From an uncultured Flavobacteriaceae bacterium (lineage in GTDB: Bacteria; Bacteroidota; Bacteroidia; Flavobacteriales; Flavobacteriaceae): a stretch of DNA of 64,000 nt. Of the stretch, positions 16,696 to 23,584 are shown in pieces. The stretch is from assembly GCA_947488435.1 (NCBI GenBank), contig CANKZG010000001.1:1666308-1730307 (forward strand). The letters run 5' to 3'. The notes beneath the pieces were generated by a model. The model ran no database searches. It worked only from the letters and a program-made list of their open reading frames with translations, and was not told the origin of the DNA. Each line of letters opens with the position of its first letter. Positions within the stretch are counted from its first letter, which is position 1. The position numbers and the translations under genes are program-made.

Positions 16696-17157
16696 TTATA
16701 TTCTTCGTGTTTTCAAAGCCTCCTCATTTTTAAGATCAATACAAAACGATTTGGGATTTAACATCGGACTATCGTAACCACAAATTTGGTCTCCTTCAAA
16801 AGTCCTTAAATCCAACACTTTGAAAATCTTTTTAAATCCAGTCAATTCTCGTGATTCCGTGTCAAGTACAAATAGTCGCTGAACTGTTCCTTTGAAAAAT
16901 TTGTAAGTCCATATAGGTATTGCTGCCCTAGTTCCAGCGGTATTCCAGATTGGTGGTCCAGCACAACGATTATTAATTAATGCTTTCTTACCATCATTAT
17001 TTACCCAATAGCAAGTCCCGCTTAATGGTGAAGACATTCCAAACTCAATTAGGTTGTCGTATTCGAGTTTGTTCTTCTTGTCATGGGAGATTAATTGTTC
17101 ATTTCCATTGTAGAAATTCCAAGCATTTGGATAATTATTTATTGTATTCTCACTCAT
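16696..17157 (-). CDS. cassette protein of unknown function (153 aa)
   Basis: The preferred start is the ATG giving MSENTINNYPNAW (153 residues). The open frame continues upstream for 15 codons, but that extension reads through the recombination core GTTGGC into a leftover of another cassette (see 17176-17227). The protein is soluble, with no signal peptide and no family that I recognise; C-rich points are GTCYW and NRCAGPP. Cassette ends GTTGGCATCAG at 16682 and TTGATGCCAAC at 17165 form a 9-bp perfect pair. Confidence 0.65.
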   Translation of the reverse strand: MSENTINNYPNAWNFYNGNEQLISHDKKNKLEYDNLIEFGMSSPLSGTCYWVNNDGKKALINNRCAGPPIWNTAGTRAAIPIWTYKFFKGTVQRLFVLDTESRELTGFKKIFKVLDLRTFEGDQICGYDSPMLNPKSFCIDLKNEEALKTRRI

Positions 17158-17172
17158 TTTTAAATTGATGCC

Positions 17173-17227
17173 AACGTTCTTATGTATTTTCTTTCTTCCC
17201 ATTCAGTTTCTCAGTATTAGGTACAAC
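17173..17227 (-). repeat. deletion remnant: att core joined to the start of a lost cassette
   Basis: After the core CCAAC (17171-17175) comes GTTCTTATGTA, which resembles the first bases of a type A repeat arm. Then, instead of a full repeat, there is a short piece ending TTAGGTACAAC before the next repeat. It contains an ATG (minus strand, 17200-17202) starting MGRKKIHKN in frame with the following gene. This looks like the 5' end of a cassette whose body was deleted. Confidence 0.5.
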
Positions 17228-17417
17228 GGTTGAGCTATGAACAGTACGGGGGCAAACTAGCGTTTGCTTTCCGCCACGCACATAGCGAAATCTTTTTGTT
17301 TTGTTTTTTCTTTTCCTATCCAAAGCAAAATCCCAAAGATTTTGCGGACTTCATAAAAATATACAAGCCCATCGATTAAACCCGAAGCCCGTATTGTTTA
17401 TAGGTTGTGTTAGGCAC
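17221..17417 (-). repeat. attC-like repeat 17 (long type D)
   Basis: Starts GTACAACGGTTGAGC and ends GTGTTAGGCAC. The outer arms CTATGAACAGTACGG and the complement of the right arm, CTATAAACAATACGGG, pair over about 15 bases. The inner hairpin is GCGAAATCTTT against AAAGATTTTGC. It is very similar to the copy at 16490. Confidence 0.88.
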
Positions 17418-17426
17418 CGGCTTTTT

Positions 17427-18095
17427 TTAGTCAAAGTATTTTTCAAATTCATTCCTCAAAACAGGATTTTCCCTTACGATTACACGTTTGAATAATGTGA
17501 AATTTGACGACCTTCTGAGGTGCTTTTTTATTTGTAATAAGCAATACCTTTTATCTCTTCCATCTAAATCATCATCAAAATAATCAAACAAATACTTACG
17601 AAAGTCTGCAATGTCGGTTTGTATTTTTGTCCTCAAATTATTTGATTCTATTGTTTTTAATTTGGTTGTACCATTATAAACCGAATTTAATAATTCAACG
17701 GTTGATAAAGTTGAGGGATTGGTGTCTAAGGGTTCGACATTGACTTGTTCCATCGGAAATGCTTTTATCGAAATTTTGATTCTTGTTTCGATATTTTCAT
17801 TTGAATCAGTACAATTTATTATGTCTGTATACCCGTCAAGTTTAATGTTATTGCAATGCCCACAAGACCAAAAGAGATTCTCCCATGAAAACATTAAATT
17901 ACGATTACCTCTGTGCGGTTTAAAATGTTCGACGTTAATGGTTACTGGTTCTTTATATTCACAGATGTAACACTTATTCTTAAAATCATCTTTTATACGG
18001 TCTAAAGTATCTCCGCATTTGTAATCACCGCTAGCTTTTGCTTGTTCTGAAACTAAACATTCTGGCGCAGGCTGCGACTTTTCAATATAAATCAT
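17427..18095 (-). CDS. ptuB: Septu-type HNH endonuclease PtuB
   Basis: A 222-residue HNH-family nuclease of the TIGR02646/PtuB type. Zinc-site cysteines are C42-xx-C45 (CYIC) and C78-xx-C81 (CGHC); the catalytic segment is VEHFKPHRGN (H57, H61, N64), with WENLFW (71-76) preceding the second Cys pair. In Septu anti-phage defence PtuB works with the ATPase PtuA and cuts nucleic acid on infection. It starts 6 bp after the end of the ATPase gene, in the usual ptuA-ptuB order. The pair is also known as a retron effector, but no reverse transcriptase is present, so plain Septu is the better call. Confidence 0.85.
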   Translation of the reverse strand: MIYIEKSQPAPECLVSEQAKASGDYKCGDTLDRIKDDFKNKCYICEYKEPVTINVEHFKPHRGNRNLMFSWENLFWSCGHCNNIKLDGYTDIINCTDSNENIETRIKISIKAFPMEQVNVEPLDTNPSTLSTVELLNSVYNGTTKLKTIESNNLRTKIQTDIADFRKYLFDYFDDDLDGRDKRYCLLQIKKHLRRSSNFTLFKRVIVRENPVLRNEFEKYFD

Positions 18096-18101
18096 AGCCT
18101 A

Positions 18102-19331
18102 TTATTTTTTTTCCTTTGTAATTTCTTTTAGTTCAATTTCTTGAAGTTTAAATAATAACTCACTAGACAAGTACTTTGGAGAATGTGAAAAGTATTTTCT
18201 CAAATCTCTTAGTCTGTCTCTATCTTTTCCAGTCTGTTTGGTCTTATCTACAAGTTTTTCAAATTCTTTAATCTTTTCCTTTACTTCATCTGAATATTTA
18301 TCTGTTTTAAAATAACTTTCGATTAATGCATCATAAGAATAACTGGTTAAATCAGTAGTTATAGTTTTAGTTTCTAAATCACAGATAGTTGCATTTGAAA
18401 TAGATTGTAAAACAAAAGGTGAATGAGTTGTGATAATGAATTGAATACGAGGAAAAAAGTCTGTAAGAAAAGGTAAAATCTTTTTTTGTAAATCAACATG
18501 GAGGTGAGTTTCAATTTCGTCAATTATTACGATGCCCTCTAAATCATAAGACTTACTGCTATGAGCTTCCATTCGCAAAAGTAATTCCGATACAATGCTA
18601 ATAATGGAAGAATAACCATCAGGCAAGGTGTTGAAATTTAACGGTTCACCTTTTTCAGGAACAATGTTAAAATTGTAATCTTTTCGGTCAAATTTTAATT
18701 TTAATTTTTCATCGCTAAAGATAGATTTTAATCTTGTTTCAAATTTATTAAACCAATCATCTATTTTTTTTACAGTTTCACTTTCGTTATCGTCCCTAGC
18801 AAATGACCTATCTGCTTTTAAATTAACGATATATTGAAGAAAATTAGGACTTGCCTTTTCTGATAAAGAGTATTTCTTTTTAAGTTTTACTTTTTGAATA
18901 CCTGTTGGAACCGTTAAACTAGTTTGCCTTTTTGCATCAAAAAAGGCTAACAGAAAAGAACCTTTTTGACATTTGTTAAAAACAGTCATAGGTGCTGTGG
19001 AAAAAACTATTTCGGTCCCTCCAAAATTCGCTAGCCAGTCTTCTGCCAACTTGATATTATTTTCGGCAGTAAGTTTTTCATTGGTTTTCGTTTCTTTTTC
19101 ATAACTGTTTTGAAAAACTTTCAAATTATTTTTCATAGATGAATAACTCTGAAAATTTCCATTATCAATCTGTGACAGATATTTATTTAGTTCCAGAAGC
19201 AAACTAGTTTTTCCACTACCGTTTTTACCTGTTAAAATTAGGTGCTGTCGTTTTTCAGTTGACAGAGGGATAGTTAAGTCGGTAACATTTCTTGAGTGAT
19301 TAACTTTTATTTCAGTTATAAAATCTTCCAT
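18102..19331 (-). CDS. ptuA: Septu-type AAA ATPase PtuA
   Basis: A 409-residue OLD/RecF-like ATPase. Walker A is GKNGSGKT (35-42), an ABC-type signature-like segment LPDGYSSI lies at 236-243, Walker B GIVIIDEIE at about 266-274 and the H-loop TTHSPFV at 301-307. No TOPRIM nuclease domain follows, so catalysis is left to the HNH partner just downstream. The pair fills one cassette bounded by GTTAGGCAC (17409) and GTGCCTAAC (19352), the only core in the array that fits the classical integron consensus RYYYAAC/GTTRRRY. The ATG is 20 bases inside the cassette end, at the array position nearest the recombinase remnant, the best place for expression from an array promoter. Confidence 0.85.
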   Translation of the reverse strand: MEDFITEIKVNHSRNVTDLTIPLSTEKRQHLILTGKNGSGKTSLLLELNKYLSQIDNGNFQSYSSMKNNLKVFQNSYEKETKTNEKLTAENNIKLAEDWLANFGGTEIVFSTAPMTVFNKCQKGSFLLAFFDAKRQTSLTVPTGIQKVKLKKKYSLSEKASPNFLQYIVNLKADRSFARDDNESETVKKIDDWFNKFETRLKSIFSDEKLKLKFDRKDYNFNIVPEKGEPLNFNTLPDGYSSIISIVSELLLRMEAHSSKSYDLEGIVIIDEIETHLHVDLQKKILPFLTDFFPRIQFIITTHSPFVLQSISNATICDLETKTITTDLTSYSYDALIESYFKTDKYSDEVKEKIKEFEKLVDKTKQTGKDRDRLRDLRKYFSHSPKYLSSELLFKLQEIELKEITKEKK

Positions 19332-19351
19332 GTTTTCTTTTTTTTCAGCTT

Positions 19352-19387
19352 GTGCCTAACAATTGGATAGCATCATTGATGCTATCC
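19352..19387 (-). other. array end: core site plus perfect hairpin (candidate attI-like site or terminator)
   Basis: The last core GTGCCTAAC (19352-19360) is followed by GGATAGCATCA (19365-19375), one base, and TGATGCTATCC (19377-19387), an 11-bp perfect stem. No T-run follows on either strand. It lies between the recombinase remnant and the first cassette. It could be the recombinase terminator, the primary attachment site, or what is left of another repeat. Confidence 0.45.
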
Positions 19388-19401
19388 TGCTTATGTGTAC
19401 A

Positions 19402-19677
19402 CTAAGATAATAAATCTTTGATGCCCATAAAGGATCGGTCTGCTACATGCGTATAAATTTCAGTGGTTTTGGTAGAACTATGCCCTAGAAGTAATTGAAT
19501 ATGTCTAATATCAGTTCCGTTCTCCAAAAGATGCGTTGCAAAACTATGTCTTAACATATGAGGAGTTACTTTTCGTAAAATACCAGCTTTTTTTGCTGCG
19601 GCATCAACAATATTCAATACACTTGTCCCGCTATACGTATTTCCTCGAGAATCTTTAAATAAATATGTTCTGGTCAT
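19402..19677 (-). pseudogene. tyrosine recombinase (phage-integrase family), C-terminal remnant
   Basis: Only 91 residues, against roughly 300 for an intact XerC/D or IntI enzyme. Present are box [12 protein letters not shown] (H40, R43), LLGHSS (H66) and the nucleophile region TTEIYTHV (Y75). The first catalytic arginine, the lysine and the whole DNA-binding domain are missing, and an in-frame stop lies just upstream of the ATG, only 130 bp from the tRNA genes. It cannot be active alone. The cut removes the region that would distinguish an IntI (extra helix) from a Xer enzyme. Orientation is the same as the cassette genes, unlike classical integrons where intI diverges. It is probably the relic of the array's recombinase. 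Confidence 0.85.
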
Positions 19678-19770
19678 TGGGCAAGATTATATGATGCGGA
19701 ACCTAAAGAATGCTAAATAGTGTAAATCAAAAATATTGAATGTTGAAAAAATCAATATTTGCGCTAAAAA

Positions 19771-19799
19771 CAAAAAGCCAAGGTTATAAACCTTGGCTT
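19771..19799 (-). terminator. Rho-independent terminator of the tRNA pair
   Basis: Stem AAGCCAAGGTT (19775-19785) / AACCTTGGCTT (19789-19799), followed on the minus strand by T5GTTTTT. It lies directly after tRNA-Leu. Confidence 0.85.
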
Positions 19800-19808
19800 T
19801 CGCTTTTG

Positions 19809-19892
19809 TACTCGAGATGGGACTTGAACCCATACGGACTAATGTCCATTGGATTTTAAGTCCAACGTGTCTACCAATTCCACCACTCGAGC
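19809..19892 (-). tRNA. tRNA-Leu (TAA)
   Basis: An 84-nt cloverleaf with a long variable arm: 5' GCTCGAG pairs with 3' CTCGAGT (first pair G-T), D-arm GGTAGACAC, anticodon loop CTTAAAA giving TAA, T-arm GGGTTCAAGTCCC. No encoded CCA. It is co-transcribed with tRNA-Gly. Confidence 0.95.
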
Positions 19893-19906
19893 ATCGCAGG
19901 TAGTCG

Positions 19907-19978
19907 AGCGAAAAACGGGATTCGAACCCGCGACCCTCACCTTGGCAAGGTGATGCTCTACCCCTGAGCTACTTTCGC
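19907..19978 (-). tRNA. tRNA-Gly (GCC)
   Basis: 72 nt: 5' GCGAAAG pairs with 3' TTTTCGC, anticodon loop TTGCCAA giving GCC, T-arm CGGGTTCGAATCCCG. It lies 14 bp upstream of tRNA-Leu on the same strand. Confidence 0.95.
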
Positions 19979-20112
19979 ATACCTAAAAGAACATATAGCA
20001 TCTGTATTGATGCGGGTGCAAATTTAAAACAATTCTAGAAAAGGCAAAGAAATTTTAAGCAAAAAGAAAGAAAAACAGTAGAATTGAGCTAAAGCTTATG
20101 ACTGTCAATACC

Positions 20113-22734
20113 TTAAGAAGTTGCTTTTTTCTTTTTATGCAGCAATCGCTTAATTTCATTGAGTTTCATTAAAGCTTCAACAGGAGTAAGCGTATCAATA
20201 TCTAAATCTAAAATTTCCTCTTTAATCTGTTCCAAAAGCGGATCGTCTAGATTAAAGAAACTCAACTGCATTTCATTTCCAACGCTTTGTAATTTGTCGG
20301 TAAGTTCCTCACTGGAATGCGATTTTTCCAGCTTTTTCAAAATTTTGTTGGCTTTCTGAATCACCTGCTGGGGCATTCCCGCCATTTTAGCTACATGAAT
20401 ACCAAAACTATGCTCACTGCCACCAGGGGTAAGTTTCCGTAAAAACAGTACGGTATCTTTCAATTCTTTTACCGAAACATTGTAATTTTTAATACGCTCA
20501 AAGGTGGTTGCCATCTCATTAAGCTCATGGTAATGGGTAGCAAAAAGTGTTTTTGCACGAGCTGGATGTTCATGCAGGTATTCTGAGATTGCCCACGCAA
20601 TAGAAATACCGTCATAAGTGCTGGTACCTCTTCCAATTTCATCCAAAAGTACCAAACTGCGTTCCGATAAATTATTTAGAATCGATGCGGTTTCATTCAT
20701 CTCTACCATAAAGGTAGATTCCCCCATAGAGATATTATCGCTTGCACCCACCCGGGTAAAGATTTTGTCTACAATTCCGATGGTAGCAGCTTCCGCTGGC
20801 ACAAAACTTCCCATCTGAGCTAGTAAAACAATTAAAGCAGTCTGCCGTAAGATGGCCGACTTTCCACTCATATTAGGCCCCGTAATCATAATAATTTGTT
20901 GCTCCTCCCGATTTAAAATAACATCGTTGGCAATATAGGTGTCGCCCGGTGGAAGTTGTTTCTCAATTACTGGATGCCTTCCATTTTTAATGGTAATGCT
21001 TGTGCCTTCATCCATTACCGGTAGTACATAATTATTTTCCTGCGCCAATTGTGTAAAACCACACAAGCAATCCAATTGTGCAATCTGATGCGCATTTTGC
21101 TGCACAGGAATAATATATTCCTGCATCCATACCACCAATTGTGAAAACAATTGTTGTTCCAGGTTTAAAATGCGTTCTTCAGCACCTAAAATTTTAGCTT
21201 CATATTCTTTGAGTTCTTCGGTGATATAACGTTCAGCATTTACTAAAGTTTGTTTGCGAATCCATCCTTCTGGTACCTTATCTTTATGCGTGTTACGTAC
21301 TTCAATATAATATCCAAAAACGTTGTTCGAAGCTATTTTTAAAGACGAGATTCCTGTGCTTAAGGTTTCTCGTTCCAGCATCTTATCAAGATAATCTTTA
21401 CCACTAAATGCTAGATCGCGAAGTTCGTCTAATTCTTCAGAATACCCCGCGGCAATAACATTTCCTTTTGCAATTGCTGCAGGAGCGGCCTCATTCAGCA
21501 TCTCTTTAATTCGGTTTCTGAGTGGAGTGCAATCCTGTAGCTGATTTCCCATTTCTTGCAGCGCAGTACTATCACATTGCTCAATTAACGCTTGAATTGG
21601 GACTATAGCTTCCAAGGAATTTTTAAGCTGAATCACCTCCTTGGGGTGTATCTTGCCTGTTGCGACTTTAGAAATAAGACGTTCTAAATCTCCAATAGGT
21701 TTTATCCAATGCTGCAATTTATCCAGAAAGCCCTCTTCTTTTAAAATATACGAAATCACTTGATGGCGTTGCGTAATGGGTGCTAACTGGCGTAAAGGTA
21801 AAGCCAGCCACCGTTTTAACAATCGCCCTCCCATTGGAGATAAGGTGCGATCGATAATATCAATCAAAGTAACGGCATGTTGGTGCGGAGAGAAATACAA
21901 TTCCAAGTTTTTGATCGTAAAACGATCCATCCAAACATAAGCTTCGTCTGCAATAGGCTTTAGCGTACTTATGTGTTGCAATTGGCGGTGCTGCGTTTCT
22001 GAAAGATAATGCAAGATGACGCCAGATGCGATTAAGCCTCGCTTTAAACCGGCTACACCAAAACCTTTCATGGTATTGGTTTTAAAATGATTGGTTAGCG
22101 ATTCCTGTGTGTAATCTTCTTGAAAAACCCAATCTTCTACATAAAATGTATGGAATTGCGTTTTAAACAGCGTTGCAAATTCTTTTTTGTGCGCCTTGGA
22201 AACTAAAACTTCATTGGGACTAAAATTCTGTAATAATTTATCTATTTGCTCAGCATTCCCCTCTGCAGTAAGAAATTCCCCGGTGGAAATATCTAAAAAG
22301 GCAACACCCAATTGCGTTTTTCCAAAATGTACGGCACATAAAAAGTTGTTGCTTTTTGCATGCAGAATATCGTCGTTTAGTGCAACACCCGGAGTAACCA
22401 ATTCGGTAACTCCGCGTTTTACAATGGTTTTGGTTTGTTTTGGATCTTCAAGCTGATCACAGATTGCGACACGCTGCCCTGCTTTTACCAATTTGGGGAG
22501 ATAAGTATTTAAGGAATGATGGGGAAAACCTGCAAGTTCTGTTCGGTCCCCACCATTATTTCTATGGGTTAAAATAATTCCTAATATTTTGGAAGCCTTT
22601 ACCGCGTCTTCTCCAAATGTCTCATAAAAATCTCCCACACGAAACAATAACAAAGCATCTGGATGCTTGGTTTTTATTGCATTGTATTGCTTCATTAAAG
22701 GAGTTACCTTTTTTGTCTTCTCTGTTTTAGCCAA
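20113..22734 (-). CDS. mutS: DNA mismatch repair protein MutS
   Basis: Full-length MutS1 (about 873 residues). The N-terminal mismatch-reading motif is [10 protein letters not shown], the Walker A is TGPNMSGKS and the Walker B/signature region [16 protein letters not shown]; a short C-terminal tail follows. It recognises mismatches and recruits MutL using ATP. No ATG precedes the conserved TPLMKQY segment: I chose the TTG that gives [13 protein letters not shown], which fits the family's basic N-terminus. Another TTG 14 codons upstream is possible, and the first ATG (MKQY) would cut the conserved region. It diverges from the methyltransferase gene at 22851. Confidence 0.95.
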   Translation of the reverse strand: MAKTEKTKKVTPLMKQYNAIKTKHPDALLLFRVGDFYETFGEDAVKASKILGIILTHRNNGGDRTELAGFPHHSLNTYLPKLVKAGQRVAICDQLEDPKQTKTIVKRGVTELVTPGVALNDDILHAKSNNFLCAVHFGKTQLGVAFLDISTGEFLTAEGNAEQIDKLLQNFSPNEVLVSKAHKKEFATLFKTQFHTFYVEDWVFQEDYTQESLTNHFKTNTMKGFGVAGLKRGLIASGVILHYLSETQHRQLQHISTLKPIADEAYVWMDRFTIKNLELYFSPHQHAVTLIDIIDRTLSPMGGRLLKRWLALPLRQLAPITQRHQVISYILKEEGFLDKLQHWIKPIGDLERLISKVATGKIHPKEVIQLKNSLEAIVPIQALIEQCDSTALQEMGNQLQDCTPLRNRIKEMLNEAAPAAIAKGNVIAAGYSEELDELRDLAFSGKDYLDKMLERETLSTGISSLKIASNNVFGYYIEVRNTHKDKVPEGWIRKQTLVNAERYITEELKEYEAKILGAEERILNLEQQLFSQLVVWMQEYIIPVQQNAHQIAQLDCLCGFTQLAQENNYVLPVMDEGTSITIKNGRHPVIEKQLPPGDTYIANDVILNREEQQIIMITGPNMSGKSAILRQTALIVLLAQMGSFVPAEAATIGIVDKIFTRVGASDNISMGESTFMVEMNETASILNNLSERSLVLLDEIGRGTSTYDGISIAWAISEYLHEHPARAKTLFATHYHELNEMATTFERIKNYNVSVKELKDTVLFLRKLTPGGSEHSFGIHVAKMAGMPQQVIQKANKILKKLEKSHSSEELTDKLQSVGNEMQLSFFNLDDPLLEQIKEEILDLDIDTLTPVEALMKLNEIKRLLHKKKKATS

Positions 22735-22850
22735 AAGCGACGATATTACTTTATTTTTGCTTAAAATTGATACCAACGAAAGTAGTATTTTCCTCGAGCA
22801 TCTGAAACCTTTGTTGATATCTCATAACAAAAAGAAGATCCATTGTAGCC

Positions 22851-23381
22851 ATGCGAAAACTAGAAAATAGTGAGCTGAATAGATTAAGCCCCAGTGACTT
22901 TAAAAAAACAACCAAAACACCTATTATTATTGTATTGGATAACATTAGAAGTCTTAACAATATTGGTTCGGTTTTTAGAACTGCTGATGCCTTTTTAATC
23001 GAAAAAGTATACCTCTGCGGAATAACGGCGAAACCCCCACATAAAGACATTCATAAAACCGCATTGGGCGCTACCGAGAGTGTGGCTTGGGAATATTGTG
23101 AAAGTACTTTAGCGTTAATTCAATCGTTAGAGGATCTGAATTTTGTGACTATTGCCGTTGAGCAGGCTGAAAATGCTACTATGCTGCAACATTTTGAGGC
23201 TAAAACCAATCGTAAGTATGCCTTAGTATTTGGAAATGAGGTAAAAGGAGTTGCGCAAGATGTTGTTTCGGCTTGTAACTCCGTAATCGAGATACCACAA
23301 TACGGTACAAAGCATTCCTTAAATATTTCGGTAAGTGTAGGTGTTGTTGTTTGGGATTTTTGGACTAAAATAACTCCATAA
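22851..23381 (+). CDS. TrmH/SpoU-family RNA 2'-O-methyltransferase
   Basis: 176 residues with the three SPOUT motifs in order: NIRSLNNIGSVFRTADA, LVFGNEVKGV and IPQYGTKHSLNISVSVG. These form the trefoil-knot SAM site. The enzyme methylates a ribose 2'-OH in tRNA or rRNA. The protein is near minimal length and has no N-terminal RNA-binding extension, which fits the TrmL/TrmH-like subgroup; the exact position modified cannot be deduced. It is transcribed divergently from mutS and ends before a bidirectional terminator. Confidence 0.9.
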   Translation: MRKLENSELNRLSPSDFKKTTKTPIIIVLDNIRSLNNIGSVFRTADAFLIEKVYLCGITAKPPHKDIHKTALGATESVAWEYCESTLALIQSLEDLNFVTIAVEQAENATMLQHFEAKTNRKYALVFGNEVKGVAQDVVSACNSVIEIPQYGTKHSLNISVSVGVVVWDFWTKITP

Positions 23382-23413
23382 TAAGCAAGTTTTTTGAACT
23401 AGCACAAAAAAAA

Positions 23414-23432
23414 GACCCAGCACTGCTGGGTC
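23414..23432. terminator. bidirectional hairpin terminator
   Basis: Stem GACCCAGCA / TGCTGGGTC with a one-base loop between two convergent genes. A run of T on the minus strand follows directly (A-run at 23406-23413 on the plus strand). Confidence 0.75.
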
Positions 23433-23584
23433 CGAAATATATAGTTTGAGTTAGTTAGTTCTCCTTAAATGGACGTGCAATTACGGAAATGGTTTTGGTT
23501 TGTGCAAGTAAAATGTAAATTAAATGTTAATTTAAAACACTTTTAAACGAACTAAAGAGAGCTTAAATGTTGAAAAATAGTAGT

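Noticed and set aside
217-17417. CRISPR array reading of the regularly recurring repeats
   Set aside because: Repeats are 100-210 bp, divergent and separated by whole genes of variable length; no short constant repeats, spacers or cas genes are present.
17427-19331. Retron defence system (PtuAB as retron effectors)
   Set aside because: No reverse transcriptase or msr/msd-like structure lies next to the pair; both sides are bounded by cassette cores.
217-19360. Insertion sequences or a transposon explaining the repeats
   Set aside because: No transposase gene, no target-site duplications, and the ends are cassette-specific rather than constant as in IS elements.
19402-19978. Genomic island integrated into the tRNA-Leu or tRNA-Gly gene
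   Set aside because: Both tRNAs are intact, but I see no duplicated tRNA 3' end on the far side of the array, and the far end is outside the window, so this is unsupported.
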